The notes under the pieces: model-generated
Told to the model about the DNA's origin: nothing
Seen by the model: only the letters and a program-made list of their open reading frames with translations
The model's database searches: none
Shown: positions 20,710-29,168 of the stretch, in pieces
Position numbering within the stretch: the stretch's first letter is position 1
Layout: every line of letters begins with the position of its first letter
Made by a program: the position numbers and the translations under genes
Assembly (NCBI RefSeq): GCF_036013915.1
Contig: NZ_CP107899.1
Coordinates: 5,208,001-5,272,000 of the forward strand
DNA length: 64,000 bases
Reading direction: 5' to 3'
Origin: Streptomyces sp. NBC_00464
GTDB lineage: Bacteria; Actinomycetota; Actinomycetes; Streptomycetales; Streptomycetaceae

Positions 20710-20809
20710 CGATCACCTCTCCGCTCTTGCTGCCGGGCGGGGGCCCGGCAGGATCAGTGCTGTCGACCGCCGGCCGGTCGTCAGTTGCTCGCCGGCCGGG
20801 AACCAGGTC

Positions 20810-21907
20810 CTAGTTCCGGTACTTGGGCGCCGGCGGCGCCGATATCCCGGGCAGGCCGTCCTTCAGCCACTTTCGGTACGACTGCATCCAGGGGCTGCTG
20901 TCGCCACCGGCGCGGTAGCCGACCAGCACCTTGTTGACCCGGGACACCAGGTCGTCCGCGCCCTTCTTCGTGGCCACGCCGTAGTACTCGGTGGTGAAGG
21001 GGGCGCCCTTGAGCTCCACGGCCGGGTCCTGGGCGGCCTGGCCGGCCGCGAGGGCGTTGTCCGTGACGACCGCGTCGACCTCACCCATCTGGAGCCGCAC
21101 CAGGCAGTCCAGCTGGTTGGGGACGGTGAGCTTGTCCTCGTCGGCCGCGGTGCCGTCGTGCTCGTCCTTGAACACGGAGCCGAACGACTCCTTCTCCAGC
21201 GCCTCGTACGCGGTGGAGCCCTCGGCGGTACAGACCCGCTTGCCGGCCAGTGAGGAGTTGAAGCCGGTGATCGCGTCATCCTCCGCGGGGTCGGCCTTCG
21301 GGTCCGCCTTCGGTGCGAGGACCTGCTGACCGGCCTGGAAGTAGGCCGTGGAGAACGACACCTGGTCCAGCCGGGCGCAGTTGATCGTCATCGTCCGGAC
21401 GACGACGTCGACCTTGTCGTTCTCCAGCGCGGCGATGCGCTGGTTGGTGGGGATCGCCCGGAAGATCACCTTGTCCGGGCTGCCGAGGATGTCCTCGGCG
21501 ACGGCCCGCACCAGGTCGATGTCGAAGCCTTCGAGATTGCCGGACTCCGGGTTGCGGAAGCCCCACTGGAAGCTGTTCTGGTCGACGCCGGCGATCAGCT
21601 TGCCGCGCTCCTTGATCCGCTTGATCGCGTCGCCCTCCGCCAGGCCGGGCAGCAGGCTGGCCTCCGGGTCCGTGCAGTCGTCGGCCCGCGTCTGAACGGC
21701 GTGAGTCGTCCCGGTCCCCGCGTCCTTCGCGTCGAAGGCGCCCCGGCCGCCGTGGGAGAGCGGCAGCAGGGTCAGCGATGCCGTCACCGCGCAGGCCGCG
21801 GCCATGGCGGTCACCCCGCCCCAGCCGCGCAGCCGGTTCAGCCGGCCCCCGCGGGCCGTCCCCGGGCCCGTCCTCGGGTCCTTCGCTGTCATCGCTCCCC
21901 CTGTCAC
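20810..21907 (-). CDS. glnH: GlnH-like amino-acid binding protein (SBP family 3)
   Basis: A 365-residue extracytoplasmic binding protein. The N-terminus (to about 55) carries basic residues and a hydrophobic segment (TAMAAACAVTASLTLLPL). The Cys inside it is followed by further hydrophobic residues, so it is not a clear lipobox; the protein may stay membrane-tethered. The rest is a type-3 solute-binding fold: LIAGVDQNSFQWGFRNP, GFDIDLVRAVAEDI, VDVVVRTMTINCARL, GKRVCTAEGSTAYE, GEVDAVVTDN. The GTG at 21907 overlaps the glnX stop (GTGA); an ATG at 21892 is an alternative. No transport permease is adjacent, which supports a sensing role with GlnX. Confidence 0.9.
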   Translation of the reverse strand: MTGGAMTAKDPRTGPGTARGGRLNRLRGWGGVTAMAAACAVTASLTLLPLSHGGRGAFDAKDAGTGTTHAVQTRADDCTDPEASLLPGLAEGDAIKRIKERGKLIAGVDQNSFQWGFRNPESGNLEGFDIDLVRAVAEDILGSPDKVIFRAIPTNQRIAALENDKVDVVVRTMTINCARLDQVSFSTAYFQAGQQVLAPKADPKADPAEDDAITGFNSSLAGKRVCTAEGSTAYEALEKESFGSVFKDEHDGTAADEDKLTVPNQLDCLVRLQMGEVDAVVTDNALAAGQAAQDPAVELKGAPFTTEYYGVATKKGADDLVSRVNKVLVGYRAGGDSSPWMQSYRKWLKDGLPGISAPPAPKYRN

Positions 21908-23307
21908 CGGAACTCCGAGAGCCTGCGGTTGACCCCGACGATCGCCGCCACCGCGCCCAGCACCGCGAGGGCCGCGGCGCCGATCGGCAGTCCGCCCAGG
22001 GCCCCGCGCCCGTCCTCGGCGGCCCGGGTGAATTCACTCTGCTCGTGGGCGAGCGCCTTGCGCAGCGCTTCGTCCACCCGGCTGAAGGACTGACCCGTCG
22101 AGTTCTTCGACCCGATGATCTGCTCCAGCGCGGTGTCGTAGTCGCCGGCGTCGTCGGTCTTGCGGGCGGTCCGGTGGCGGCCCTGCCACTCGGTCACAGC
22201 CTTGACGGCATCCGCCACCGGCTTGCCGCCCTCGGCGTCGTCGGTGTCGGCGGCGAGCTTCGCGGCCGTGCTCAGCTCTTCGCCGAGTGCCTTCATGCTC
22301 GTGCCGTAGTCGGTCTCGTACTTGTCGTTCTTGCCGTCCGCCGTGAGCACCGCGCCGCGGGCGACCACGGTGAGGTTCTCGCTGGAGCGCGCCTTCAGCG
22401 AGTCGATGCGCGCCCGGTTGAGCACGTCCAGGGACTGCTGCCCGTGCGTGTTGGCCTCGGCCAGATCGGACCTGGCCACCGTGTGCCCCACCGCCAGCCA
22501 CAGCAGCACCACGGTCGCCGCCGCGGTTGCCGCGAGCAGACCCTGGTTGAACACCCGGTTCGTCCTGCGGTAATTGCGCCGCTGTGCCCAGAACAGCACG
22601 GCCAGCGCGATGACACCGATGCCGAGGGAGAAGAACGGCCATGTCCGGGCGGAGTGGTAGTCCTGGTCGAGCCGGTCCGTCTCCGCCGTGTAGAGCCGCT
22701 CGGCGGCCGGCAGCAGCTCGTTGGACATCTTCTGGTTCGCGTACCGGAGGTAGGCGCCGCCCAGCGGCAGCCCCTGCCGGTTGCTGGCGCGGGCGCGCTC
22801 GATCAGCCCGGTGTAGCGCGGGAGTTCCTTGTTGAGCGTGGTGATCTCGTGGCCGGACGTCGTCGACGCGTCCGTGTTGGCCGCGGCCCTCACCAGCAGC
22901 CGGGAGGCGTCGTCGATGTCCTTCACATACTGGTCGTGGACCGCCTTCGGCTCCTGCGGTCCGGCCAGGAAGCCGCTCGCGGCCGCCGCGTCCGCATCGG
23001 CCAGCGAGCGGTAGATGCCCGCCGCGTCCGCGCTGAGCGGCTGACTGCGCTCCACCACGTCGTTCGCAGCCGCCGCGCGGTCGCTGATCTCGAACGCCGT
23101 CACCGCCCCGAACGCGACGACGAGCAGCGCCAGCACGGCTCCGATGATCTGGAGCCGGCCCGGCTCGGTGGTCGCCGCGGCGCGAAGCCGTTCGGTCACC
23201 AGGGCCCGGACGCTGTGCGGCGGCGGCGCGGGCACGGCCGCCGTCGGCGCAGGCTGCTGCTCCGGCGCGTGCTGCGGCGCCGGGCGTACATTCGGCGGGT
23301 ATGTCAC
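21904..23307 (-). CDS. glnX: GlnX-like membrane sensor protein
   Basis: A 467-residue membrane protein with four predicted helices (about 53-73, 223-241, 255-274, 439-458). A Pro/Ala-rich cytoplasmic N-terminus precedes two long helical extracytoplasmic domains (75-220 and 276-436), each like half of a chemoreceptor sensor bundle. The two halves look like an internal duplication. In mycobacteria GlnX is encoded with GlnH and PknG and relays external amino acids to the kinase. The GTG at 23307 has GGGGGAGG 4 nt upstream; the frame extension to 23481 is not coding. It is the first gene of the seven-gene operon. Confidence 0.87.
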   Translation of the reverse strand: MTYPPNVRPAPQHAPEQQPAPTAAVPAPPPHSVRALVTERLRAAATTEPGRLQIIGAVLALLVVAFGAVTAFEISDRAAAANDVVERSQPLSADAAGIYRSLADADAAAASGFLAGPQEPKAVHDQYVKDIDDASRLLVRAAANTDASTTSGHEITTLNKELPRYTGLIERARASNRQGLPLGGAYLRYANQKMSNELLPAAERLYTAETDRLDQDYHSARTWPFFSLGIGVIALAVLFWAQRRNYRRTNRVFNQGLLAATAAATVVLLWLAVGHTVARSDLAEANTHGQQSLDVLNRARIDSLKARSSENLTVVARGAVLTADGKNDKYETDYGTSMKALGEELSTAAKLAADTDDAEGGKPVADAVKAVTEWQGRHRTARKTDDAGDYDTALEQIIGSKNSTGQSFSRVDEALRKALAHEQSEFTRAAEDGRGALGGLPIGAAALAVLGAVAAIVGVNRRLSEFR

Positions 23308-23608
23308 TTGACCTCCCCCTCGGTCACTGACGGTGGCCCGCCCCCCGGCCGATCGGGGAACTGGTACCCGGCCAGAAGTATGGCCGCAGGGACCGGTGTC
23401 CACATGGTGAACGCCCGGATCCTGCACCGGTCCATGAAGCAGCCAACAGTGATCAGCCGCGGTCACACAGCATTCGATCAAGGTCGACGCCGTCGATCAA
23501 GACGATCGGCGGAGCAATCCCCGAAGCGACCCGAAGCATTCTCTGCAGCGGATCGATCTCCCCACTCATGAACACGTTCCCGGCAACTGATCGGTTCCCG
23601 TACGCAGA
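23308..23608. other. Intergenic region upstream of glnX
   Basis: No gene-like frame is present. The stretch must hold the promoter of the glnX-to-FHA operon on the minus strand, but I could not settle a convincing -35/-10 pair. Together with the adjoining terminator it separates the signalling operon from the sugar operon. Confidence 0.45.
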
Positions 23609-23642
23609 AGGCGTCCCATGACCCGAAGGTTACGGGACGCCT
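23609..23642 (-). terminator. Terminator after the BadF-type kinase gene
   Basis: A 9-bp perfect outer stem (AGGCGTCCC with GGGACGCCT) continues after one mismatch into TGACC/GGTTA around a CGAA tetraloop. It lies 27 bp past the stop of the last gene of the sugar operon. Confidence 0.8.
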
Positions 23643-23668
23643 CCGACACCCGCCGGTGCGGCCGTCCG

Positions 23669-24637
23669 TCAGACGTACTGCGCCCGCAGCCTGGCGTGCA
23701 CCTCCGGCGCCGCGCCCGTGTGGTCCAGGCCCAGCAGCCCGGCACCCAGCACCGGGGACTCCTGCACCACCCGCACCACCGCCTTGGGGGCGCGCAGGGC
23801 GAGGAGTTCGGTGATCCGGTCGTCCAACTGCGGGTGGCGGGCCGCCAGCACGCTGCCGCCCAGCAGCACCGGTGCCACCTCGTCGAGCAGACCGAGCCGG
23901 GACAGCGCGACCGCGGACAGCGCCACGACCTCATCGGCCAGCCGGTCCACGAGCCCGCGCGCCACCGCGTCGCCGGACGCGGCGGTCGCGAACAGCACCG
24001 GCGACAGCTCGTGCCGCCGCCCGGACTCGATCCGGCCCAGATGCAGCGCCTCGATCAGTGCGTACATCGATGCGAGCCCGAAGTGCGCGGGCAGCGTACG
24101 GGCCAGCTCGGTCGGTTCACCGCGGCCGTCCTCGGCGCGCGCGGCGAACCACATCGCCTCCTCGGAGAGCCCCGAACCGCCGCCCCAGTCACCGGAGATC
24201 CGGCCGATGGCGGGAAAGCGCGCGGTCCGCCCGTCCGGCACCATGCCGACACAGTTGATCCCCGCACCGCACACGACGGCCACTCCGCGCGGCTCGTCGA
24301 TCCCGGCGCGCAGGATCGCGAAGGTGTCGTTGCGCACCTCCACCGTGCGACCCCAGCCACGGGCGCGCAGGGCCTCGCCCAACTGCGCCTCCTCGACCGG
24401 AAGATCGGCGTTGGCGAGACACGCGGACACATGGGCGACGGAACCGGCGCCCGCACCGGCCGAGGCCAGCACCTGGTCCACCGCGGCGCCGAGCACATCC
24501 ACGGCCGTGTCTGTACCGACCACCGGCGGCTGGAAGCCGCCGCCGCGGGACGTGGACAGCACGGTGCCGTCCTCACCGATGAGTGCCACATCGGTCTTGC
24601 TGTTCCCCGCGTCTATCGCGAGGACGGAACCGTTCAC
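23669..24637 (-). CDS. BadF/BadG/BcrA/BcrD-type ATPase, probable N-acetylglucosamine or sugar kinase
   Basis: A 322-residue member of the ASKHA ATPase superfamily, branch BadF, which includes N-acetylglucosamine kinases. The phosphate-1 motif is LAIDAGNSKTDVAL at the very N-terminus; phosphate-2/adenosine motifs are VVCGAGINCVGM and the later APVLLGGSVLAARH. The glycine-rich ISGDWGGGSGLSEEAMW is typical of sugar-kinase-like members. The GTG at 24637 overlaps the GH4 stop (GTGA); a GTG two codons earlier (24643) is possible. As last gene of the ABC/GH4 operon it probably phosphorylates the imported sugar or its cleavage product. The exact sugar is unknown. Confidence 0.85.
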   Translation of the reverse strand: MNGSVLAIDAGNSKTDVALIGEDGTVLSTSRGGGFQPPVVGTDTAVDVLGAAVDQVLASAGAGAGSVAHVSACLANADLPVEEAQLGEALRARGWGRTVEVRNDTFAILRAGIDEPRGVAVVCGAGINCVGMVPDGRTARFPAIGRISGDWGGGSGLSEEAMWFAARAEDGRGEPTELARTLPAHFGLASMYALIEALHLGRIESGRRHELSPVLFATAASGDAVARGLVDRLADEVVALSAVALSRLGLLDEVAPVLLGGSVLAARHPQLDDRITELLALRAPKAVVRVVQESPVLGAGLLGLDHTGAAPEVHARLRAQYV

Positions 24638-25899
24638 GCCCACGCGAGGTGCTCCCGGTTGTGCGCGATCAGCTTGTCGGTGAGCGCCTCGGCGTACTCG
24701 AACTGGCCGATCAGGGGGTGCGCGAGCAGCGCCTTGAACACCCGGTCACGTCCACCGCGCAGCGCGGCCTCCAGCGCCAGGTCCTCGTACGCCGTCACGT
24801 TGGCGATCAGGCCGGCGTACAGCGGGTCCAGCTCCGGCACGGCGAGCGGCGTCGCACCCGTCCCGTCGACCCTCGCCTGCACCTCGATCACCGCGTCGTC
24901 CGGCAGGAACGGCAGCGTCCCCCTGTTGTACGTGTTGACCACCTGGTGCGTGGAGCCGGCACCGCCCAGGAGTGAGGCCGCCAGGTCGACAGCCGCCTCC
25001 GAGTAGAAGGCGCCGCCGCGCTTGGCGAGCAGCGCGGGCTTCTCGTCCAGCGCCGGGTCGCCGTACATGGCGAGGAGTTCCTTCTCCATCGCGGCGACCT
25101 CGGCCGCCCGCGAGGGCTTGGTGCCGAGCTCGCGCACGACCTCGTCGTGCGCGTAGAAGTAGCGCAGGTAGTACGAGGGGACGACGCCGAGGCGGTCCAC
25201 GATCGCCCGCGGCATGTGCAGGTCGTCCGCGATCGCGTCGCCGTGCTCGGCGATCAGCCGCGGCAGCACGTTCTCGCCCTCGGGACCGCCGAGGCGCACC
25301 CCGAGCTCCCAGCTCAGGTGGTTCAGCCCGACGTGGTCGAGGTGCACCTCACCGGGGGTCACGTCGAGCAGAGCTGCGAACTTGCGCTGGAAGCCGATGG
25401 CCACGTTGCACAGGCCGACGGCCTTGTGGCCGGCCTGGAGCAGCGCCCGGGTGACGATGCCGACCGGGTTGGTGAAGTCGATGATCCACGCGTTCGGGTT
25501 GGTGCGCCGGACACGCTCGGCGATGTCCAGGACGACGGGGACGGTGCGCAGGGCCTTGGCGAGGCCGCCGGCCCCGGTGGTCTCCTGGCCGATGCAGCCG
25601 CACTCCAGGGGCCACGTCTCGTCCTGGTTGCGGGCGGCCTGGCCGCCCACGCGCAGTTGGAGCAGGACCGCGTCGGCGTCGGCGACGCCCGCGTCGATGT
25701 CCGAGGTGGTGACGATCCGCCCCGGGTGGCCCTGCTTGGCGAAGATCCGCCGGGCGAGGCCGCCGACGAGTGCGAGCCGTTCGGCGTCCGGGTCGACGAG
25801 CACGAGCTCCTCGACCGGCAGGGTGTCCCGCAGCCGTGCGAATCCGTCGATCAGTTCAGGTGTGTAGGTGGACCCGCCACCCACTACTGCGAGCTTCAT
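24634..25899 (-). CDS. Glycoside hydrolase family 4 (6-phospho-beta-glucosidase type)
   Basis: A 421-residue GH4 enzyme, a family that uses NAD+ and a divalent metal and cleaves by oxidation and elimination. The N-terminal NAD site is KLAVVGGGSTYTPELIDG. The metal-binding Cys is in LCNVAIGFQ and the metal-binding His in DHVGLNHLSW. WIIDFTNPVGIVT and the AIVDRLGVVPSYYLRYFY segment are typical of the 6-phospho-beta-glucosidase subgroup. It overlaps the kinase gene and follows the inner permease by 3 bp. The usual GH4 substrate is a 6-phosphoglycoside made by a PTS; here the neighbours are an ABC importer and a kinase. Confidence 0.92.
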   Translation of the reverse strand: MKLAVVGGGSTYTPELIDGFARLRDTLPVEELVLVDPDAERLALVGGLARRIFAKQGHPGRIVTTSDIDAGVADADAVLLQLRVGGQAARNQDETWPLECGCIGQETTGAGGLAKALRTVPVVLDIAERVRRTNPNAWIIDFTNPVGIVTRALLQAGHKAVGLCNVAIGFQRKFAALLDVTPGEVHLDHVGLNHLSWELGVRLGGPEGENVLPRLIAEHGDAIADDLHMPRAIVDRLGVVPSYYLRYFYAHDEVVRELGTKPSRAAEVAAMEKELLAMYGDPALDEKPALLAKRGGAFYSEAAVDLAASLLGGAGSTHQVVNTYNRGTLPFLPDDAVIEVQARVDGTGATPLAVPELDPLYAGLIANVTAYEDLALEAALRGGRDRVFKALLAHPLIGQFEYAEALTDKLIAHNREHLAWA

Positions 25900-25902
25900 G
25901 AA

Positions 25903-26814
25903 TCAGCCCTTTACTCCGGTCAGTGTGACGCCCTCGACAAATGCCTTCTGTGCGAAGAAGAAGACGACGATCACAGGGGCCATGACCAGAACGGTCGCGG
26001 CCATGGTCAGGTTCCAGTCGGTGTGGTGTGCGCCCTTGAAGGACTCCAGTCCGTAACTCAGCGTCCAGGCCGCCGGGTTCTCGGAGGCGTAGATCTGCGG
26101 GCCGAAGTAGTCGTTCCAGGCGTAGAAGAACTGGAAGAGGGCGACGGCGGCGATGCCCGGCTTGGCCATCGGGATCACGACGCGCAGCAGGGTGCGGAAC
26201 TCGCCGCAGCCGTCGACCTTCGCCGCGTCCAGGTACTCGTTGGGGATGGTCAGCAGGAACTGCCGCAGCAGGAAGATGGAGAACGCGTCGCCGAACGCCA
26301 TCGGGATGATCAGCGGCCAGAGCGTGCCGGACATGTCCAGCTGCTTGGCCCAGAACAGGTACATCGGGATGACGACGACCTGCGGCGGCAGCATCATCAT
26401 CGAGATGACGAGCATCAGCGACAGATGCCGGCCGCGGAAGCGGAACTTGGCGAGCGCGTAGGCCACGGGCAGCGAGGACACGACCGTGAGGACGGTGCCG
26501 AGCCCCGCGTACAGCAGGGTGTTCTTCCACCAGGTCAGAAAGCCCGGGGTGTTGAACACCTCCTTGTAGTTGCTCCACTCGAAGGGGTGCGGCCACAGGT
26601 CACGGGTCAGTGCCTGCTGGTCGCCCATCAGCGAGGTGAGCAGGAGGAAGACGAACGGCAGCACGAAGAAGAGCGCGGCCGCGACGCCGAGCGAGTGCAC
26701 ACCGATCCAGTGCAGCAGCGCCTTGCGGCGTGCCACCCGCTCGGCCGGGGTGACGGGGTCACTCACCGGGCCGGCGGCCTTCGGGGTGTCGAGAACCTGC
26801 GCCACGTCACTCAC
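25903..26814 (-). CDS. Carbohydrate ABC transporter permease, MalG type
   Basis: A 303-residue inner-membrane permease with six predicted helices. The ATPase-contacting EAA loop reads EYLDAAKVDGCGEFRTLLRV and is followed by IPMAKPG. The N-terminal ~35 residues are cytoplasmic and charged. It overlaps the preceding permease gene by 8 bp. As in most Streptomyces sugar ABC systems no ATPase is encoded in the operon, so a shared MsiK-type ATPase elsewhere presumably energises it (inference from family practice). Confidence 0.93.
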   Translation of the reverse strand: MSDVAQVLDTPKAAGPVSDPVTPAERVARRKALLHWIGVHSLGVAAALFFVLPFVFLLLTSLMGDQQALTRDLWPHPFEWSNYKEVFNTPGFLTWWKNTLLYAGLGTVLTVVSSLPVAYALAKFRFRGRHLSLMLVISMMMLPPQVVVIPMYLFWAKQLDMSGTLWPLIIPMAFGDAFSIFLLRQFLLTIPNEYLDAAKVDGCGEFRTLLRVVIPMAKPGIAAVALFQFFYAWNDYFGPQIYASENPAAWTLSYGLESFKGAHHTDWNLTMAATVLVMAPVIVVFFFAQKAFVEGVTLTGVKG

Positions 26815-27748
26815 CTGCCTGGATCAGTCCGCTGCGGCGCCGCATCAGGAGTGCGGTGAACGCCATGGCGAGGACGAAGAGAACGAGCGCGACCACACAG
26901 GCGGAGCCGTAGTCGAAGCGCTGGAAACCGAGGTTGTAGACCAGCTGCGGAAGCGTCAGTGTCGATTTGTCGGGATAGCCGGGCTCGAACTGCTGCCCGG
27001 AGCCGCCCATGACACCGGACGCGACTTTCCCGGCCACCAGGGGCTGGGTGTAGTACTGCATCGTCTGGATGATGCCGGTGACCACGGCGAACATGATGAT
27101 CGGCGAGATGTTCGGCAGCGTGACGAAGCGGAACCGCTGGTACGAGGACGCCCCGTCCAGCTCCGCCGCCTCGTACTGCTCCTTCGGTACGTCGAGGAGT
27201 GCGGCCATGAAGATCACCATCAGGTCGCCCACCCCCCACACCGCGAGGGCGGTCAGCGCCGGCTTGGACCAGGTGGCGTCCGTGAACCAGCCCGGGGTCG
27301 GAAGCCCGAGGTCGCCGAGGATCGAATTGACCGGTCCCGTACCCGGGTTGAGCAGGAAGACGAAGCCCAGCGTGGCGGCGACCGGCGGGGCCAGGTACGG
27401 CAGGTAGAACAGCGTCCGGAAGACGCCGGTCCCCGTCTTGATCTTGGTGATCAGCATGCCGATGCCGAGACCGAAGATCACCCGGCAGGTCACCATGACC
27501 AGGACCAGCCACAGCGTGTTGCGCAGGGCGGGCCAGAACAGCGGGTAGTCGTTGAAGACGTACGACCAGTTCTTCAGCCCGCTGAACTCGGGGGCCGAGA
27601 AGCCGTCGTAGCTGGTGAAGGAGAAATAGAGCGTGGAGATCAGCGGGTAGGCGAAGAAGACGCAGAACCCGATCAGCCACGGCGACATGAAGGCCGCCGT
27701 CCGAAGCGCCGAGCGGCGGCGCTTCGAACGGAGTGTGTACGTGCTCAT
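26807..27748 (-). CDS. Carbohydrate ABC transporter permease, MalF type
   Basis: A 313-residue permease with six helices. The EAA loop is EQYEAAELDGASSYQRFRFV, followed by TLPNISP. The N-terminus (STYTLRSKRRRSALRTAAFM) is strongly basic, as expected for the cytoplasmic end. It lies 10 bp downstream of the binding-protein gene and overlaps the MalG-type gene. Together the two form the heterodimeric channel of the sugar importer. Confidence 0.93.
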   Translation of the reverse strand: MSTYTLRSKRRRSALRTAAFMSPWLIGFCVFFAYPLISTLYFSFTSYDGFSAPEFSGLKNWSYVFNDYPLFWPALRNTLWLVLVMVTCRVIFGLGIGMLITKIKTGTGVFRTLFYLPYLAPPVAATLGFVFLLNPGTGPVNSILGDLGLPTPGWFTDATWSKPALTALAVWGVGDLMVIFMAALLDVPKEQYEAAELDGASSYQRFRFVTLPNISPIIMFAVVTGIIQTMQYYTQPLVAGKVASGVMGGSGQQFEPGYPDKSTLTLPQLVYNLGFQRFDYGSACVVALVLFVLAMAFTALLMRRRSGLIQAGE

Positions 27749-27758
27749 CGCGTCGGCT

Positions 27759-29096
27759 CTACTTCGCCTGTGCGATCGCCGCGTCGATTTCCTTCGCGGT
27801 CTTCTCCAGGCCCGCCCCGATGTCCTTCTGCGTGCCCTTCTCGACCTCGAAGCCGAGGTTCTGCAGGGACGTCAGGTACGCGCCGCCGTTCACCGAGGGC
27901 GGGGTGGTGGTGGACTTCGGGTTGGCCGCGATGTCCAGGAAGGTCTTGAAGCGCGGGTCGTACTTCAGCTTCGGCGACTTGAGCGCGGCGAGCGTGGAGG
28001 GCACGTTGTGGATGGCGTTGGCGAAGTTCACCACCGCGTCGGTGTCGGTCGTCATGAACTTCACCAGCTCCCAGGCGGCGTTCTGCTTGCCGGAGGTGGC
28101 GGCGATCCCGGCGATGGTGCCGGTCAGATAGCCCTTGCCGTAGGTGTCGGCCTCGTCGTCGGCGACGGGCATCGGGGCCACGCCGATCTCGAACTTCGGC
28201 TTGGTGTCCTCGGCCATGCCGAGCCGCCACTCGCCGTCCAGCTGCATGGCCACCTGGCCGGTGTGGAACGGGTGCTTGGCGCCCCACTCGTCACCGAAGC
28301 CGGTACGGAACTTCTCCAGCTTCCGGTAGCCGCCCAGCGAGTCGACCAGCTTCTTCTGGCTGGTGAGCATGGAGGCGAATGCCGGGTCCTTGGCGATGTT
28401 CGACTTGCCGTCGGCGTCGAAGTACGTCGGGTTCCAGCTGCCGAGGTAGTGCTCGGTCGTCGACTCGTAGCCGTGGTAGTTCGGCATGAAGCCGAGCTGC
28501 TCGTACGAGTCGCCCTTGGTCTTCGTCAGCTTCTTCGCGTCGGCGGCGAACTCGGTCCAGGTCTTCGGCGGGCTGGTGATGCCGGCCGCCTCGAACGCGT
28601 CCTTGTTGTAGTAGAGGCCGTACGCGTCGCCCAGCAGCGGCACCGTGCAGCGCACGCCCTCGAACTGGGTGTACTCGTTCATCGCCTTCGGGAAGGTCGC
28701 GTCCGCGTCGATCCCGTCCTTCTTCAGGAACGGGTTGAGGTCGACGAAGGCCTTCGACTTGCAGAACTTGCCCACGTTGTTCGTGGTGAACGACGAGACG
28801 ACGTCCGGCGCCTTGGAACCGCCGGCGCGCAGCGCCTGGTTGATCTTGTCGTCGGTCATGTTGCCGACGACCTTCACGTGAATGTTGGGGTGGGCCTTCT
28901 CGAAGGCGTCGATGGTGGCCTGGATTCCCTTGACCTCGCCCGGGGCACTCCAGCCGTGCCAGAAGTTGATGGTCGTCTCCTTGGACGCGTCATCACTGGC
29001 ACCGGAACTGCTCTGCCCGGTACAGGCGGAGGCGAACAGGGCTATCGCGGCGGTCGCGGCGAGCGCGACGGCCGGCTTCCGGCGGTTTCCGGACAT
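27759..29096 (-). CDS. Sugar-binding lipoprotein of the ABC importer (SBP family 1)
   Basis: A 445-residue secreted lipoprotein. A basic start (MSGNRRK), a hydrophobic stretch and the lipobox LFASAC (Cys about 25) give a typical lipoprotein signal. The mature part begins with a Ser/Gly-rich spacer, then ETTINFWHGWSAPGEVKGIQ. It is a family-1 solute-binding fold, with FEKAHPNIHVKVVG and AWELVKFMTTDTDAVVNF. It captures the sugar outside the cell and delivers it to the two downstream permeases. The gene lies 72 bp after the ROK regulator, with no palindrome in the gap, so it is probably read from the regulator's promoter. Confidence 0.93.
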   Translation of the reverse strand: MSGNRRKPAVALAATAAIALFASACTGQSSSGASDDASKETTINFWHGWSAPGEVKGIQATIDAFEKAHPNIHVKVVGNMTDDKINQALRAGGSKAPDVVSSFTTNNVGKFCKSKAFVDLNPFLKKDGIDADATFPKAMNEYTQFEGVRCTVPLLGDAYGLYYNKDAFEAAGITSPPKTWTEFAADAKKLTKTKGDSYEQLGFMPNYHGYESTTEHYLGSWNPTYFDADGKSNIAKDPAFASMLTSQKKLVDSLGGYRKLEKFRTGFGDEWGAKHPFHTGQVAMQLDGEWRLGMAEDTKPKFEIGVAPMPVADDEADTYGKGYLTGTIAGIAATSGKQNAAWELVKFMTTDTDAVVNFANAIHNVPSTLAALKSPKLKYDPRFKTFLDIAANPKSTTTPPSVNGGAYLTSLQNLGFEVEKGTQKDIGAGLEKTAKEIDAAIAQAK

Positions 29097-29168
29097 GGTG
29101 GTGTCTCCCGATGAAGGGTTGGGACGGGGAAAGGGGTGTGGGGTGTGGGTGTACGGAAGGTGTGCGGG

